Made by a program: the position numbers and the translations under genes
Notes under the pieces: generated by a model
What the model was told of the DNA's origin: nothing
The model's input: the letters and a program-made list of their open reading frames with translations, nothing else
Database searches by the model: none
In this document: positions 1 to 7,109 of the stretch, piece after piece
How positions within the stretch are numbered: position 1 is the first letter of the stretch
How the letters are laid out: every line of letters starts with the position of its first letter
NCBI GenBank assembly: GCA_964530415.1
Contig: CAZHAM010000007.1
Coordinates: 1-25,293, forward strand
DNA length: 25,293 nucleotides
Source: CAZHAM01 sp964530415
GTDB taxonomy: Bacteria; Patescibacteriota; WWE3; UBA101185; UBA10185
Reading direction: 5' to 3'

Positions 1-754
1 TTCTTTTTTCATCAATCTTCATTTTTGCCAAAATCTTAATACGCGCAACAACGGAGTCGTGCATTTCCTTTGGCAAAACGCGTTTCTCCTCGAGAATACC
101 GTCGATTCTATACCTCAATCTGGATTTATCTTCGCCCGGCTCTAAATGCACATCAGATGCGCCGGTTTTAACTGCAGTTTCCATAATCATACCCACAATT
201 CTCGCAATAGGAGCGTCTCTAATTGTTGCGTCCGTAATTTCCTGATTGCTTTCTTCGATTTTTAAAGTTGTGGATGAAATTTCTTCTAAAGCTGAGGCGA
301 TTTCTTCACCGAGCTCGTTTCCTTTTTGCTCTTCCAAAATCTTATCGATAGACTTTTCGGTCGCAATATACGGAGTCACTTTATAACCTGTTTTTCGTTC
401 GACAAAATCAATAGTCTGCAAATCCAACGGATCGGTCATTGCCAAAGATAGTTTGTTGTCGGTTAACTCAAAAGGAACAACATGATATTTTTTAGCAACA
501 TTAGTAGGAACGATATCGAGTAAATCTCCCGGTACTTGCTGGGCAGTTAGTTTTATGTAAGGAATACCGTAGACAGCTCCAAAAGCTTCGGCAAAATCTT
601 CAGCGCTGACATAGCCTCTATCCTTAATAATTTGTTCTAGGCTCTTGCCGGTATTTACGTGTTCAAATTTAATAGCAGAAAGCTGATCCGAGGAGATTAC
701 CTTTTTTTCATATAGTACATCTGCAACTGTATTTACTGTGTCTATTTTGTACAT
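1..754 (-). CDS. pilB: Type IV pilus assembly / type II secretion ATPase PilB (GspE family), C-terminus beyond window
   Basis: Reading the minus strand from the ATG at 754 gives an uninterrupted frame that runs off the left edge, so about 251 residues are visible. The first ~150 residues look like the N-terminal MshEN/T2SSE_N domain (YVSAEDFAEAFGAVYGIPY, then DNKLSLAMTDPLDLQTIDF). The start of the secretion-ATPase domain follows, with the family signature ASDVHLEP and RLRYRIDGIL. Walker A, the Asp and His boxes and Walker B would lie outside the window. Family role: a cytoplasmic hexameric ATPase that powers pilin polymerisation at the inner membrane. The closest alternative is a GspE of a secretion system; type IV pili are the usual context in CPR bacteria. 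No clear Shine-Dalgarno precedes the ATG. The gene diverges from holB. Confidence 0.88.
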   Translation of the reverse strand, partial: MYKIDTVNTVADVLYEKKVISSDQLSAIKFEHVNTGKSLEQIIKDRGYVSAEDFAEAFGAVYGIPYIKLTAQQVPGDLLDIVPTNVAKKYHVVPFELTDNKLSLAMTDPLDLQTIDFVERKTGYKVTPYIATEKSIDKILEEQKGNELGEEIASALEEISSTTLKIEESNQEITDATIRDAPIARIVGMIMETAVKTGASDVHLEPGEDKSRLRYRIDGILEEKRVLPKEMHDSVVARIKILAKMKIDEKR

Positions 755-781
755 AGGGCAGAATTGTTTAATTCTTCAATA

Positions 782-810
782 ATCATAACAAGAGGGGTAG
801 GGTAGAGCAA
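782..810 (-). promoter_or_regulatory. Candidate sigma70-type promoter for pilB
   Basis: On the minus strand a TATGAT -10 box (782-787) lies 17 bases downstream of TTGCTC (805-810). Transcription would start near 775 and give a leader of about 20 bases before the pilB ATG. The -10 is good and the -35 is weak. Confidence 0.4.
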
Positions 811-832
811 TAGAAAATACAGTTAAATGGTT

Positions 833-838
833 TATACT
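833..838 (+). promoter_or_regulatory. -10 box (TATACT) of a probably leaderless holB transcript
   Basis: TATACT ends seven bases before the holB ATG, so the expected transcription start coincides with the start codon. There is no Shine-Dalgarno and no convincing -35. Confidence 0.5.
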
Positions 839-844
839 AGGTAA

Positions 845-1546
845 ATGCGAGGATCATTTATTATAACCGGAGGGAATAAACTGTTACGCGACACAAATGT
901 TCTCAAAATGATCGAAGATTCCCTTAAAACAAAAAACAAAGAAATAATTGTTGAAAGTTTGTCAAAGTTAAGTAAATATCCCGATATCAAAATTGTGGAC
1001 CTCGAAGAAGAAAAAAAATCTATCGGTATATCCCAAACAAAAGAGGTAATCAGGTTTCTGCAGGAAAAACCTTTTTACTATGATCAAAAAGTAGTAATTG
1101 TCCAAAACGCGGATAAAATGACAACCGAAGCTCAAAATTCACTTTTAAAACTTCTCGAAGAACCGCCTTCGACCGCACTTATCATCTTGAACACTAAAAC
1201 CCAAAACGATTTACTTCCCACAGTATTATCAAGGTGTAAAAGAATAATTATCGATTCGAAATTAAATGAACTCAACACAAAAGCTCAATTAATCGATATT
1301 TTAAAAATGCCTATCGGGGAGCGCCTAGTCTACGCTGAGGAGATTGGTTCTAAAGAAAAAGATGAGGTTATAGCTTTTTTACAGGAAATACTTGAGGATC
1401 AGAGGGAACTGCTTAATAAATCTAAGTCTATCGGATTTGCACAAAACGCTAATTTGATTACTGATTTTATTGAGGATCTTGAAAATACTAATGTTTCAGC
1501 GAAATTTGGGCTGGAAAAACTGTTTATCGAGCTTAGTGATGAATAG
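845..1546 (+). CDS. holB: DNA polymerase III clamp-loader subunit, delta-prime-like
   Basis: The protein has 233 residues. Clamp-loader hallmarks are the EAQNSLLKLLEEPP block (residues ~96-108) and the sensor-1 SRC motif (residues 129-131). The N-terminus has GGNKLLRD where an active loader ATPase carries a P-loop GxxGxGKT, so nucleotide binding is probably lost, as is usual for true delta-prime subunits. No zinc-binding cysteine quartet is seen. At 233 residues it is shorter than the usual ~300 or more, so the C-terminal collar domain is reduced. Role: part of the complex that loads the beta sliding clamp at replication forks. The ATG at 845 sits right behind a -10 box, which supports it as the start. 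It is a single-gene unit ended by a strong hairpin and faces the small-protein cluster. Confidence 0.82.
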   Translation: MRGSFIITGGNKLLRDTNVLKMIEDSLKTKNKEIIVESLSKLSKYPDIKIVDLEEEKKSIGISQTKEVIRFLQEKPFYYDQKVVIVQNADKMTTEAQNSLLKLLEEPPSTALIILNTKTQNDLLPTVLSRCKRIIIDSKLNELNTKAQLIDILKMPIGERLVYAEEIGSKEKDEVIAFLQEILEDQRELLNKSKSIGFAQNANLITDFIEDLENTNVSAKFGLEKLFIELSDE

Positions 1547-1549
1547 TAC

Positions 1550-1586
1550 AGACAGAGTGGCAGTATAAAAAAATACCACTCTGTCT
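1550..1586. terminator. Terminator-like hairpin between convergent holB and the small-protein cluster
   Basis: A perfect 11-bp stem pairs AGACAGAGTGG (1550-1560) with CCACTCTGTCT (1576-1586) around an A-rich loop. It begins four bases after the holB stop. The T-tract after it (TTGGTTTG) is weak. Its position between two converging units suggests a shared transcription barrier. Confidence 0.65.
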
Positions 1587-1619
1587 TGGTTTGACCTGGT
1601 AACATATGGGGTGCTGAAT

Positions 1620-1967
1620 TTAGGTAGGCGGACACCCGCTGTAGTCTAAAAGCACCAATACATCACCAAAGTCAATCTTTGCTTCGTTCAGGTATTCGAT
1701 TGATATTATTTCTGGAGTTTCATCTCCCCTAAAAACTTCCAGATAGTTATCACTCGGAAACCACAAAATTACAACCTTGGACCCGCCCGTTTCAAACTCA
1801 TGATACAAGTTTTTATTCGCGCACAATTTCACGCGTTCAACTTGCACCGTTGGGGTGGGTGACGCTAACCAATTTTTTTCAACCTGGTCAAGGATGATCG
1901 ATGTTGATAACCAGAGAAGAAAGGTTAGCAGAACGAACGCTACCGACAGTCCTAACTTAATTCTCAT
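1620..1967 (-). CDS. Small exported two-cysteine protein, paralog C (third gene of island)
   Basis: I do not recognise this family. Starting from the ATG at 1967 the protein has 115 residues: one N-terminal hydrophobic segment (residues ~5-22), then a predicted exported beta-rich domain. One cysteine lies in VKLCANKN and one in the last residues (YSGCPPT). Spacing and pattern match the two genes upstream. The start is fixed by AGGAG seven bases before the ATG; this Shine-Dalgarno overlaps the TAG stop of the preceding gene. A longer reading frame beginning at 1991 would ignore that site. The two cysteines could form an intramolecular disulfide outside the membrane (inference). It is co-transcribed with its neighbours with an 8-base gap. 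Confidence 0.75.
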   Translation of the reverse strand: MRIKLGLSVAFVLLTFLLWLSTSIILDQVEKNWLASPTPTVQVERVKLCANKNLYHEFETGGSKVVILWFPSDNYLEVFRGDETPEIISIEYLNEAKIDFGDVLVLLDYSGCPPT

Positions 1968-1975
1968 GTTGTCTC

Positions 1976-2338
1976 CTAAGGAACCGGGCACTCCTTGATT
2001 TCTACTAACACAAGAAGGTCTGGGAATCTCACTAGGTACATGGGTTTGTCGAAAAGGAACTCAGTTATCTTGTTGTTACCATGGCTAACGGTAACTTCCT
2101 GAGTACGACTTTCCCATATAACCTTAAGATCGATTTCTTGGGCTGATATCGTTTTTTCCTGGCCCGCGCAAACCTCTGCCTCGTAGAATTCGGTGTGATC
2201 GTACTGGCGCGCTGTTAACTTAAGATTTATTGCTTCGGTAACTGGATTTCCAAATACCAGAGCAAAAATCACAACGGCCAAACTCACAACGAGGTTAAAA
2301 CTTAAACCTGGGTGTTTCATATTGATTCTCCTGCCCAT
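1976..2338 (-). CDS. Small exported two-cysteine protein, paralog B (second gene of island)
   Basis: Unrecognised family; 120 residues from the ATG at 2338. It has a hydrophobic N-terminal segment (LSFNLVVSLAVVIFALVFG), possibly a signal peptide or anchor, then a domain with one central cysteine (AEVCAGQE) and a terminal one (VEIKECPVP). The start at 2338 is chosen because AAGGAGGTGA, a perfect match to the 16S anti-Shine-Dalgarno, sits five bases upstream. A second in-frame ATG at 2320 also has its own AGGAG, so an 18-base-shorter product is possible. The TAA stop of the upstream paralog overlaps this Shine-Dalgarno, implying tight coupling. No enzymatic motif is seen. Confidence 0.75.
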   Translation of the reverse strand: MGRRINMKHPGLSFNLVVSLAVVIFALVFGNPVTEAINLKLTARQYDHTEFYEAEVCAGQEKTISAQEIDLKVIWESRTQEVTVSHGNNKITEFLFDKPMYLVRFPDLLVLVEIKECPVP

Positions 2339-2348
2339 GGTCACCTCC

Positions 2349-2720
2349 TTATGGTTTTGCACAATCCAGGATTTCAACAAGGTAGACCATATCTTTATCC
2401 GGAACAGCAACCCTCACCGTGTTGAGTTCATTAAGATCAAGAGTTACGTTGTCGACTAGCCAACCTTCGTATTCAATCACCAGTTCGCCTTTCTCGGCAT
2501 TGTAAAATACTTCTACATTATCCACGGTCGTGGTGCTCCTAACTTCCGATGAGCCGCAAATTGGGATATGAACAAAGTGTTCAGGTTGCCGATCAACTAC
2601 AACGACTGTTATATTTTCGGCAACTGCCTTATTAGCCATACCTGTCACAAACAACCTACCTATCAAGTAAACCAGGACCACTACCGCTACTAGCACACTT
2701 CCCTTAATAACTTTTTCCAT
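2349..2720 (-). CDS. Small exported two-cysteine protein, paralog A (first gene of island)
   Basis: Unrecognised family; 123 residues from the ATG at 2720. It has an N-terminal hydrophobic segment (GSVLVAVVVLVYLIG), a central cysteine (IPICGSSE) and a terminal cysteine (VEILDCAKP). The end of the protein, LVEI-x-x-C-x-x-P, closely matches paralog B. The start is supported by AAGGAGG about seven bases upstream; an in-frame start at 2744 lacks such support. This is the promoter-proximal gene of the three. The strong ribosome binding sites on all three suggest high expression (inference). Base composition is visibly less AT-rich than in gyrB beside it. Confidence 0.75.
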   Translation of the reverse strand: MEKVIKGSVLVAVVVLVYLIGRLFVTGMANKAVAENITVVVVDRQPEHFVHIPICGSSEVRSTTTVDNVEVFYNAEKGELVIEYEGWLVDNVTLDLNELNTVRVAVPDKDMVYLVEILDCAKP

Positions 2721-2770
2721 GACGTGCCTCCTTTTACTTAACAAGATTTAATCGGATTGATTATGCCACC

Positions 2771-2799
2771 ATTATAAACTATAGGCCCAACTACATCAA
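2771..2799 (-). promoter_or_regulatory. Near-consensus sigma70 promoter of the small-protein island
   Basis: Minus strand: TTGATG (2794-2799), a 17-base spacer, and a perfect TATAAT (2771-2776). It gives a leader of about 45 bases that carries the AAGGAGG site of the first gene. It is back to back with the gyrB promoter. Confidence 0.8.
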
Positions 2800-2815
2800 C
2801 CGATTTCTCCGCGGG

Positions 2816-2844
2816 TTGAAACACCTCGGCACTTCGTATACAAT
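2816..2844 (+). promoter_or_regulatory. Sigma70-type promoter of gyrB, leaderless
   Basis: TTGAAA (2816-2821), a 17-base spacer, and TACAAT (2839-2844). Transcription would begin near 2851, four bases before the ATG at 2855. The in-frame TTG at 2816 lies inside the -35 box and so cannot be the translation start. Confidence 0.72.
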
Positions 2845-2854
2845 CAATTCTGTT

Positions 2855-4837
2855 ATGTCGTCAGCTTCAGCATCTTCAAATTACACAGCAGATCAAATAC
2901 AAGTCCTAGAGGGCTTAGAACCCGTACGCAAAAGACCGGGAATGTATATCGGCTCTACGGGACAGGAAGGGTTACACCATCTTGTTACTGAAATTGTAAA
3001 TAACTCAATGGACGAGGCGATGGCCGGTTACGCAAATCACATTAAATTAGAATTTTTAAAAGACGGATCGGTTGTGGTTTACGACAACGGTAGGGGAGTT
3101 CCTTTTGAAATCAAAAAAGAATTGGGTGTATCGGCACTCGAACTAGTCTACACAAAACTTCACGCAGGAGGTAAATTCGGTGGAGGTGGCTATAAAGTCT
3201 CGAGCGGACTTCACGGGGTAGGATCTTCTGTTGTTAACGCTCTATCAAAGTGGATGAGGGTTATTGTAAAAAGAGGCGACACCTGGGTAATTCAGGAATA
3301 CGAAAACGGGGGAAAGGTTGTCAGACCGGTCGAACCTCTTGATCCAAAAAAACCTATCACAAAACTAAAAGGAACTGAATTTAACATTGACTTAAAAAAT
3401 TGGAAAGCTGAGTCAGGTACAATTGTTCAGTTTTTCCCAGACGATACTATTTTTGAAACTACTGAATTTAACCGAAGCCATGTAGTTACTCAAATAAAAG
3501 AGTACGCATATCTAACAGCTGGAATAAAATTCGAGCTTTCGGATCAAATAAATGATCAAAGGTTTGTTTATTATTATGAAGGCGGCATAAAAGCTTATTT
3601 GAAGTCATTAAATAGAAATAAAAAGGCGTTAAATCAAAACATATTTTTTGTTCAAAAAGAAATGGACAATGTGGTGGTTGAAACTGCTCTACAATACAAC
3701 GACTCTTTTGCTGAAAATGTGCTGTGTTTTGCAAATCACCTCAAAAACTCAGAGGGTGGAACCCATTTAACTGGATTTAGAGGCGCTCTTACCAGAGCTA
3801 TTAACGACTACGCACGAAAAAATAATTACATAAAAGAAAAAGATCAAAATTTAAGCGGGGATGATTTAAGAGAAGGTCTTACCGCAGTTATCTCAGTTCA
3901 GATAGATTCCGAAACACTTCAGTTTGAAGGCCAAACAAAAGCAAAACTAGGAAACACAAACGTGAGGCAGGCAGTTGAAACTGTAGTCAAGGAAGCATTA
4001 GAAGCATTTTTAAACGAAAATCCAAAAGATGCTCAGATGATCCTGGAAAAAAATATTTTGGCCCTAAAAGCGAGAATTGCCGCAAAGGCCGCACGAGATT
4101 CCGTTATAAGAAAGACAGCGTTGGAGGGTGGGGGAGTACTGCCCGGAAAACTTGCCGATTGCGCTGAAAAAGATGCTACCAAAACCGAACTTTTTATCGT
4201 AGAGGGAGATTCTGCAGGCGGTACAGCGAAACAAGCACGAAACAGAGAGATTCAGGCAATTCTTCCATTGTTTGGTAAACCTTTAAATACCGAAAAGTCC
4301 CGTTTAGACCGAATTGTCGATTCAGAAAAATTTAAACATTTAATTGTTGCCATCGGAGCCGGAATAGGCGAGCAATACAATCCCGATAAACTTAGGTACG
4401 GAAAAATAATCATTATGGCTGACGCAGACATCGACGGACAGCATATTATGACTCTGCATTTAACATTTTTGTTCAGACATTTAACAGAACTTGTATTAAA
4501 CGGCCATATTTATGTAGCTGTTCCTCCTTTATATAAAGCAACCTGGGGCAAAGAAAAAAGATATTTGTTTGACGATGCGGAAAGAGAAGCTTTCCTAAAA
4601 ACAGAACAAGGTAAAAAGGCTCTCACACAAAGATTTAAGGGATTAGGAGAAATGAATGCAGATGAACTTTGGGACACCACAATGAATCCCGATACCAGAA
4701 GGCTAAAACAGATTACAGTGGACGACGCGGCAAGGGCAGATGAGGTATTTACTATGCTGATGGGAGAAGAAGTCGCTCCGAGAAAAAGATTTATTCAAAC
4801 TAACGCTAAAAGAGCTAATATCGATGTGGCCGGTTAA
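2855..4837 (+). CDS. gyrB: DNA gyrase subunit B
   Basis: From the ATG at 2855 the protein has 660 residues, a normal GyrB length. The GHKL ATPase domain comes first: EPVRKRPGMYIG, then EIVNNSMDE with the catalytic Glu (~46) and Mg-binding Asn (~50), and the lid SSGLHGVGSSVVNAL. The TOPRIM domain has EGDSAGG (Glu ~450) and DADIDG (Asp ~523, 525, 527). The C-terminal block QRFKGLGEMNADELW...MNP is intact. With GyrA it introduces negative supercoils using ATP. Oddity: in the segment normally PL[K/R]GKILN it reads PLFGKPLN, placing Phe (~473) where E. coli GyrB has Lys447. gyrA lies about 3.4 kb downstream rather than adjacent. ParE is the alternative, but the partner gyrA has a GyrA box. Confidence 0.96.
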   Translation: MSSASASSNYTADQIQVLEGLEPVRKRPGMYIGSTGQEGLHHLVTEIVNNSMDEAMAGYANHIKLEFLKDGSVVVYDNGRGVPFEIKKELGVSALELVYTKLHAGGKFGGGGYKVSSGLHGVGSSVVNALSKWMRVIVKRGDTWVIQEYENGGKVVRPVEPLDPKKPITKLKGTEFNIDLKNWKAESGTIVQFFPDDTIFETTEFNRSHVVTQIKEYAYLTAGIKFELSDQINDQRFVYYYEGGIKAYLKSLNRNKKALNQNIFFVQKEMDNVVVETALQYNDSFAENVLCFANHLKNSEGGTHLTGFRGALTRAINDYARKNNYIKEKDQNLSGDDLREGLTAVISVQIDSETLQFEGQTKAKLGNTNVRQAVETVVKEALEAFLNENPKDAQMILEKNILALKARIAAKAARDSVIRKTALEGGGVLPGKLADCAEKDATKTELFIVEGDSAGGTAKQARNREIQAILPLFGKPLNTEKSRLDRIVDSEKFKHLIVAIGAGIGEQYNPDKLRYGKIIIMADADIDGQHIMTLHLTFLFRHLTELVLNGHIYVAVPPLYKATWGKEKRYLFDDAEREAFLKTEQGKKALTQRFKGLGEMNADELWDTTMNPDTRRLKQITVDDAARADEVFTMLMGEEVAPRKRFIQTNAKRANIDVAG

Positions 4838-4840
4838 ACT

Positions 4841-4870
4841 TTGAGATTTCCCCTTGTAGTATTGTATAAT
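4841..4870 (+). promoter_or_regulatory. Promoter of the membrane pyrophosphatase
   Basis: TTGAGA (4841-4846), an 18-base spacer, and a perfect TATAAT (4865-4870) just after the gyrB stop. The predicted leader is ~58 bases and carries a GAGGGAGA ribosome binding site seven bases before the ATG at 4935, unlike the leaderless genes nearby. Confidence 0.75.
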
Positions 4871-4934
4871 ATTCTGATTATTTAGGGCGTTGTTGCCCGT
4901 TTTGTTTTAAACGTAAAAATTTGAGGGAGAAAAA

Positions 4935-7010
4935 ATGAATATACAGCTAATAGCTTTATTCGGTGCTCCTCTTACAGCTTTGGTAGCGCTTGCGTACGGC
5001 TTTTATTTTGCTAAANNNNNNNNNNTGGCTTTTATAACATTGGGTTACGGAGTCTATCTTGCTAAACAAGTCTTAAAAGTCGACGAAGGAAACGACAAAC
5101 TAAAAAGCATAGCTAAAGCGATAAGAGAAGGTGCTATGGCGTATTTAAAGCGTCAATTCAAAGTCATTATCCCATTTATGGTGGCTTTGGCTTTTATATT
5201 GTATTTAACAATGGGATTTGATATCGCGCTAACATTTCTGTTAGGCGCAATTTCAAGCGCAATTATTGGATATCTGGGAATGTGGATATCTGTTCGGGCA
5301 AATGTCAGAACGGCAAACAGTGCGCTACAAGGGCTAAATCCCGCATTAAAAGTGGCGTTTGGAGCTGGTACTGTAAACGGAATGCTCGTTGTGGGACTCG
5401 GGCTACTCGGGGTCTCATTAATATATATGTGGTCTTACTTTGCCTTTAACTCACAGGGAGATGCGGCAGTAGCAAAACACGCCACCGATGTTTTAGTTGG
5501 CTACGGATTCGGAGCTGCATTGATTGCCTTATTTATGAGAGTAGGGGGTGGTATTTTCACAAAAGCTGCTGATGTGGGAGCCGACCTAGTCGGTAAAGTC
5601 GAGGCGGGAATACCCGAGGACGATCCGAGAAACGCAGCTGTTATCGCAGACAACGTTGGCGATAATGTGGGTGATTGCGCGGGAATGGCGGCGGATGTTT
5701 TTGAATCTTATGAATTAACAGTTGTTGCGTCGATGATACTCGGAGGCGCAATGTTTGGATTAAGCGGAGTTGTATTTCCGTTGCTTGCAAGAGCGGCCTC
5801 AATTTTAACATCTATATTTGGCTCATTCTTCGTTAAAGCTAAAGACGACAGTGAAAGTGCCATTAAACCGCTAATCAGAGGTTTTATCGTATCGGCGGTT
5901 TCGTCAATTGTAATATTTATGGCTCTAGCGCATTACTTGTTAAACGAGCCCAGAGCAGGGTATGCCGCAGTATCGGGCATACTGGCAATGCTTGCTTTAC
6001 TTTATGTAACAAAATATTACACAGGTCCGGGAGAAACTCCGGTAGTTGGAATTGCAAAAGCATCTAAAACAGGAGCTGGAACAAATATAATCGCCGGCAT
6101 GTCGTATGGCATGGAATCAACATTTATGTCGACTCTCATTATGGGAATTGCGATTTTGGTGGGCTATGAGCTGCTCGGTTTCTATGGAATATCTTTAGCC
6201 GGCATGGGAATGCTCGCTACCACAGGAATAATTATGGCCCTGGATACATTTGGACCGATATCCGACAATGCACAGGGAATGTGCGAAATGGCGGGACTTT
6301 CTGAAAAAGCTTCCGAGGTAACAAGCGGACTTGACGCCGTTGGAAACACCACAAAAGCTCTCACCAAAGGATTTGCTGTAGGCTCAGCGGTTATCGCGTC
6401 GAGCTCTTTATTCGCAACATACTTTGAGAGTACAGGACTATCAAAAATCGATATTGCAAACCCAAAAGTCTTCGTAGGCTTATTATTGGGCGGAGCTTTG
6501 CCGTTTTTATTCAGTTCAAGATTAATGGGATCGGTCGGAAGAGCGGCATTTGAAGTTGTAGAAGAAGTAAGAAGACAGTTTAGAGAAATAAAAGGCATTA
6601 TGGACGGAACAGCTTTACCGGATTACTCAAGAGCAGTCGAGATCGTAACCGCAGCCGCACAAAAAGAACTGATAGTGCCCGCTTTAATAGTTATTTTAGC
6701 TCCTGTATTTGTTGGATTCTTAGGAGCCGAAGCATTGGGAGGATTTCTTGGTGGAGCTGTTGTATCAGGTTTAATGTTAGCTTTATACAGCTGTAACACA
6801 GGAGGAGCTTGGGATAACGCCAAAAAATATATCGAAGACGGTAACTTTGGCGGAAAAGGAAGCGATGCCCACAAAGCATCGGTGGTAGGCGACACAGTAG
6901 GGGATCCGTTAAAAGATACTTCCGGGCCTGCGCTAAATCCAATGATGAAAATTATTCAGATTGTTGCTTTGCTTATTGCCGGATTGGTTATTAAGTACGT
7001 GGGTCTATAA
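4935..7010 (+). CDS. hppA: Membrane-bound proton-pumping pyrophosphatase, K+-independent type
   Basis: A polytopic protein of about 16 hydrophobic segments. It has all the family motifs: DVGADLVGKVE, EDDPRNAAVIADNVGDNVGDCAGM, and the C-terminal block with KKYIEDG, HKASVVGDTVGDPLKDTSGPALN. These Asp, Lys and Asn residues bind Mg-pyrophosphate. GNTTKALTKG (residues ~470-479) has Lys and Thr at the two positions that are Ala and Gly in K+-dependent enzymes, so I assign the K+-independent, usually H+-pumping class. It hydrolyses PPi to move protons across the cell membrane and can recover energy from biosynthetic PPi. The coding sequence contains 10 Ns near its start, and the first membrane segment seems present twice around them, so the true protein is probably about 17 residues shorter than the 691 shown. 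It is a single-gene unit with its own promoter and terminator. Confidence 0.95.
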   Translation: MNIQLIALFGAPLTALVALAYGFYFAKXXXXAFITLGYGVYLAKQVLKVDEGNDKLKSIAKAIREGAMAYLKRQFKVIIPFMVALAFILYLTMGFDIALTFLLGAISSAIIGYLGMWISVRANVRTANSALQGLNPALKVAFGAGTVNGMLVVGLGLLGVSLIYMWSYFAFNSQGDAAVAKHATDVLVGYGFGAALIALFMRVGGGIFTKAADVGADLVGKVEAGIPEDDPRNAAVIADNVGDNVGDCAGMAADVFESYELTVVASMILGGAMFGLSGVVFPLLARAASILTSIFGSFFVKAKDDSESAIKPLIRGFIVSAVSSIVIFMALAHYLLNEPRAGYAAVSGILAMLALLYVTKYYTGPGETPVVGIAKASKTGAGTNIIAGMSYGMESTFMSTLIMGIAILVGYELLGFYGISLAGMGMLATTGIIMALDTFGPISDNAQGMCEMAGLSEKASEVTSGLDAVGNTTKALTKGFAVGSAVIASSSLFATYFESTGLSKIDIANPKVFVGLLLGGALPFLFSSRLMGSVGRAAFEVVEEVRRQFREIKGIMDGTALPDYSRAVEIVTAAAQKELIVPALIVILAPVFVGFLGAEALGGFLGGAVVSGLMLALYSCNTGGAWDNAKKYIEDGNFGGKGSDAHKASVVGDTVGDPLKDTSGPALNPMMKIIQIVALLIAGLVIKYVGL
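5016..5025. other. Assembly gap (10 Ns) inside hppA, flanked by a duplicated segment
   Basis: Ten Ns. The bases before (about 4978-5015) and after (about 5029-5066) encode matching peptides, ALVALAYGFYFAK and AFITLGYGVYLAK, at a 51-base offset, both ending in GCTAAA. This suggests two overlapping contig ends from diverged strains rather than missing sequence. Confidence 0.85.
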
Positions 7011-7032
7011 ATCAAATAATGTTAGTACTCAT

Positions 7033-7060
7033 AGCGCCGCGTTTATCGCGGCGCTTTTAT
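7033..7060 (+). terminator. Rho-independent terminator of hppA
   Basis: An 8-9 bp GC-rich perfect stem pairs GCGCCGCG (7034-7041) with CGCGGCGC (7047-7054) around a TTTAT loop, followed by TTTTATTT. It starts 23 bases after the hppA stop. It is the clearest intrinsic terminator in the window. Confidence 0.92.
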
Positions 7061-7096
7061 TTGTGTTAATTACTTATACACCTAAATAAAATCTGC

Positions 7097-7102
7097 TATA
7101 TT
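7097..7102 (+). promoter_or_regulatory. -10 box (TATATT) of a leaderless transcript
   Basis: TATATT ends seven bases before the ATG at 7110, placing the transcription start at or next to the start codon. No Shine-Dalgarno precedes the ATG, and no clear -35 is seen. Confidence 0.5.
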
Positions 7103-7109
7103 TACGCAA

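Noticed and set aside
2816..2854. Extended gyrB N-terminus from the TTG at 2816
   Set aside because: The TTG is inside the TTGAAA -35 box of a good promoter whose predicted transcript starts near 2851, so those codons are not transcribed; GyrB length is normal from the ATG at 2855.
4885..4898. GGGC/GCCC hairpin followed by a T-rich stretch in the hppA leader, as a gyrB terminator or attenuator
   Set aside because: The stem is only four base pairs with a six-base loop, and it lies downstream of the hppA promoter; too weak to call.
6182..6942. Minus-strand open frames within hppA
   Set aside because: Antisense shadows of a conserved coding region with unnatural Pro/Ser/Ala composition.
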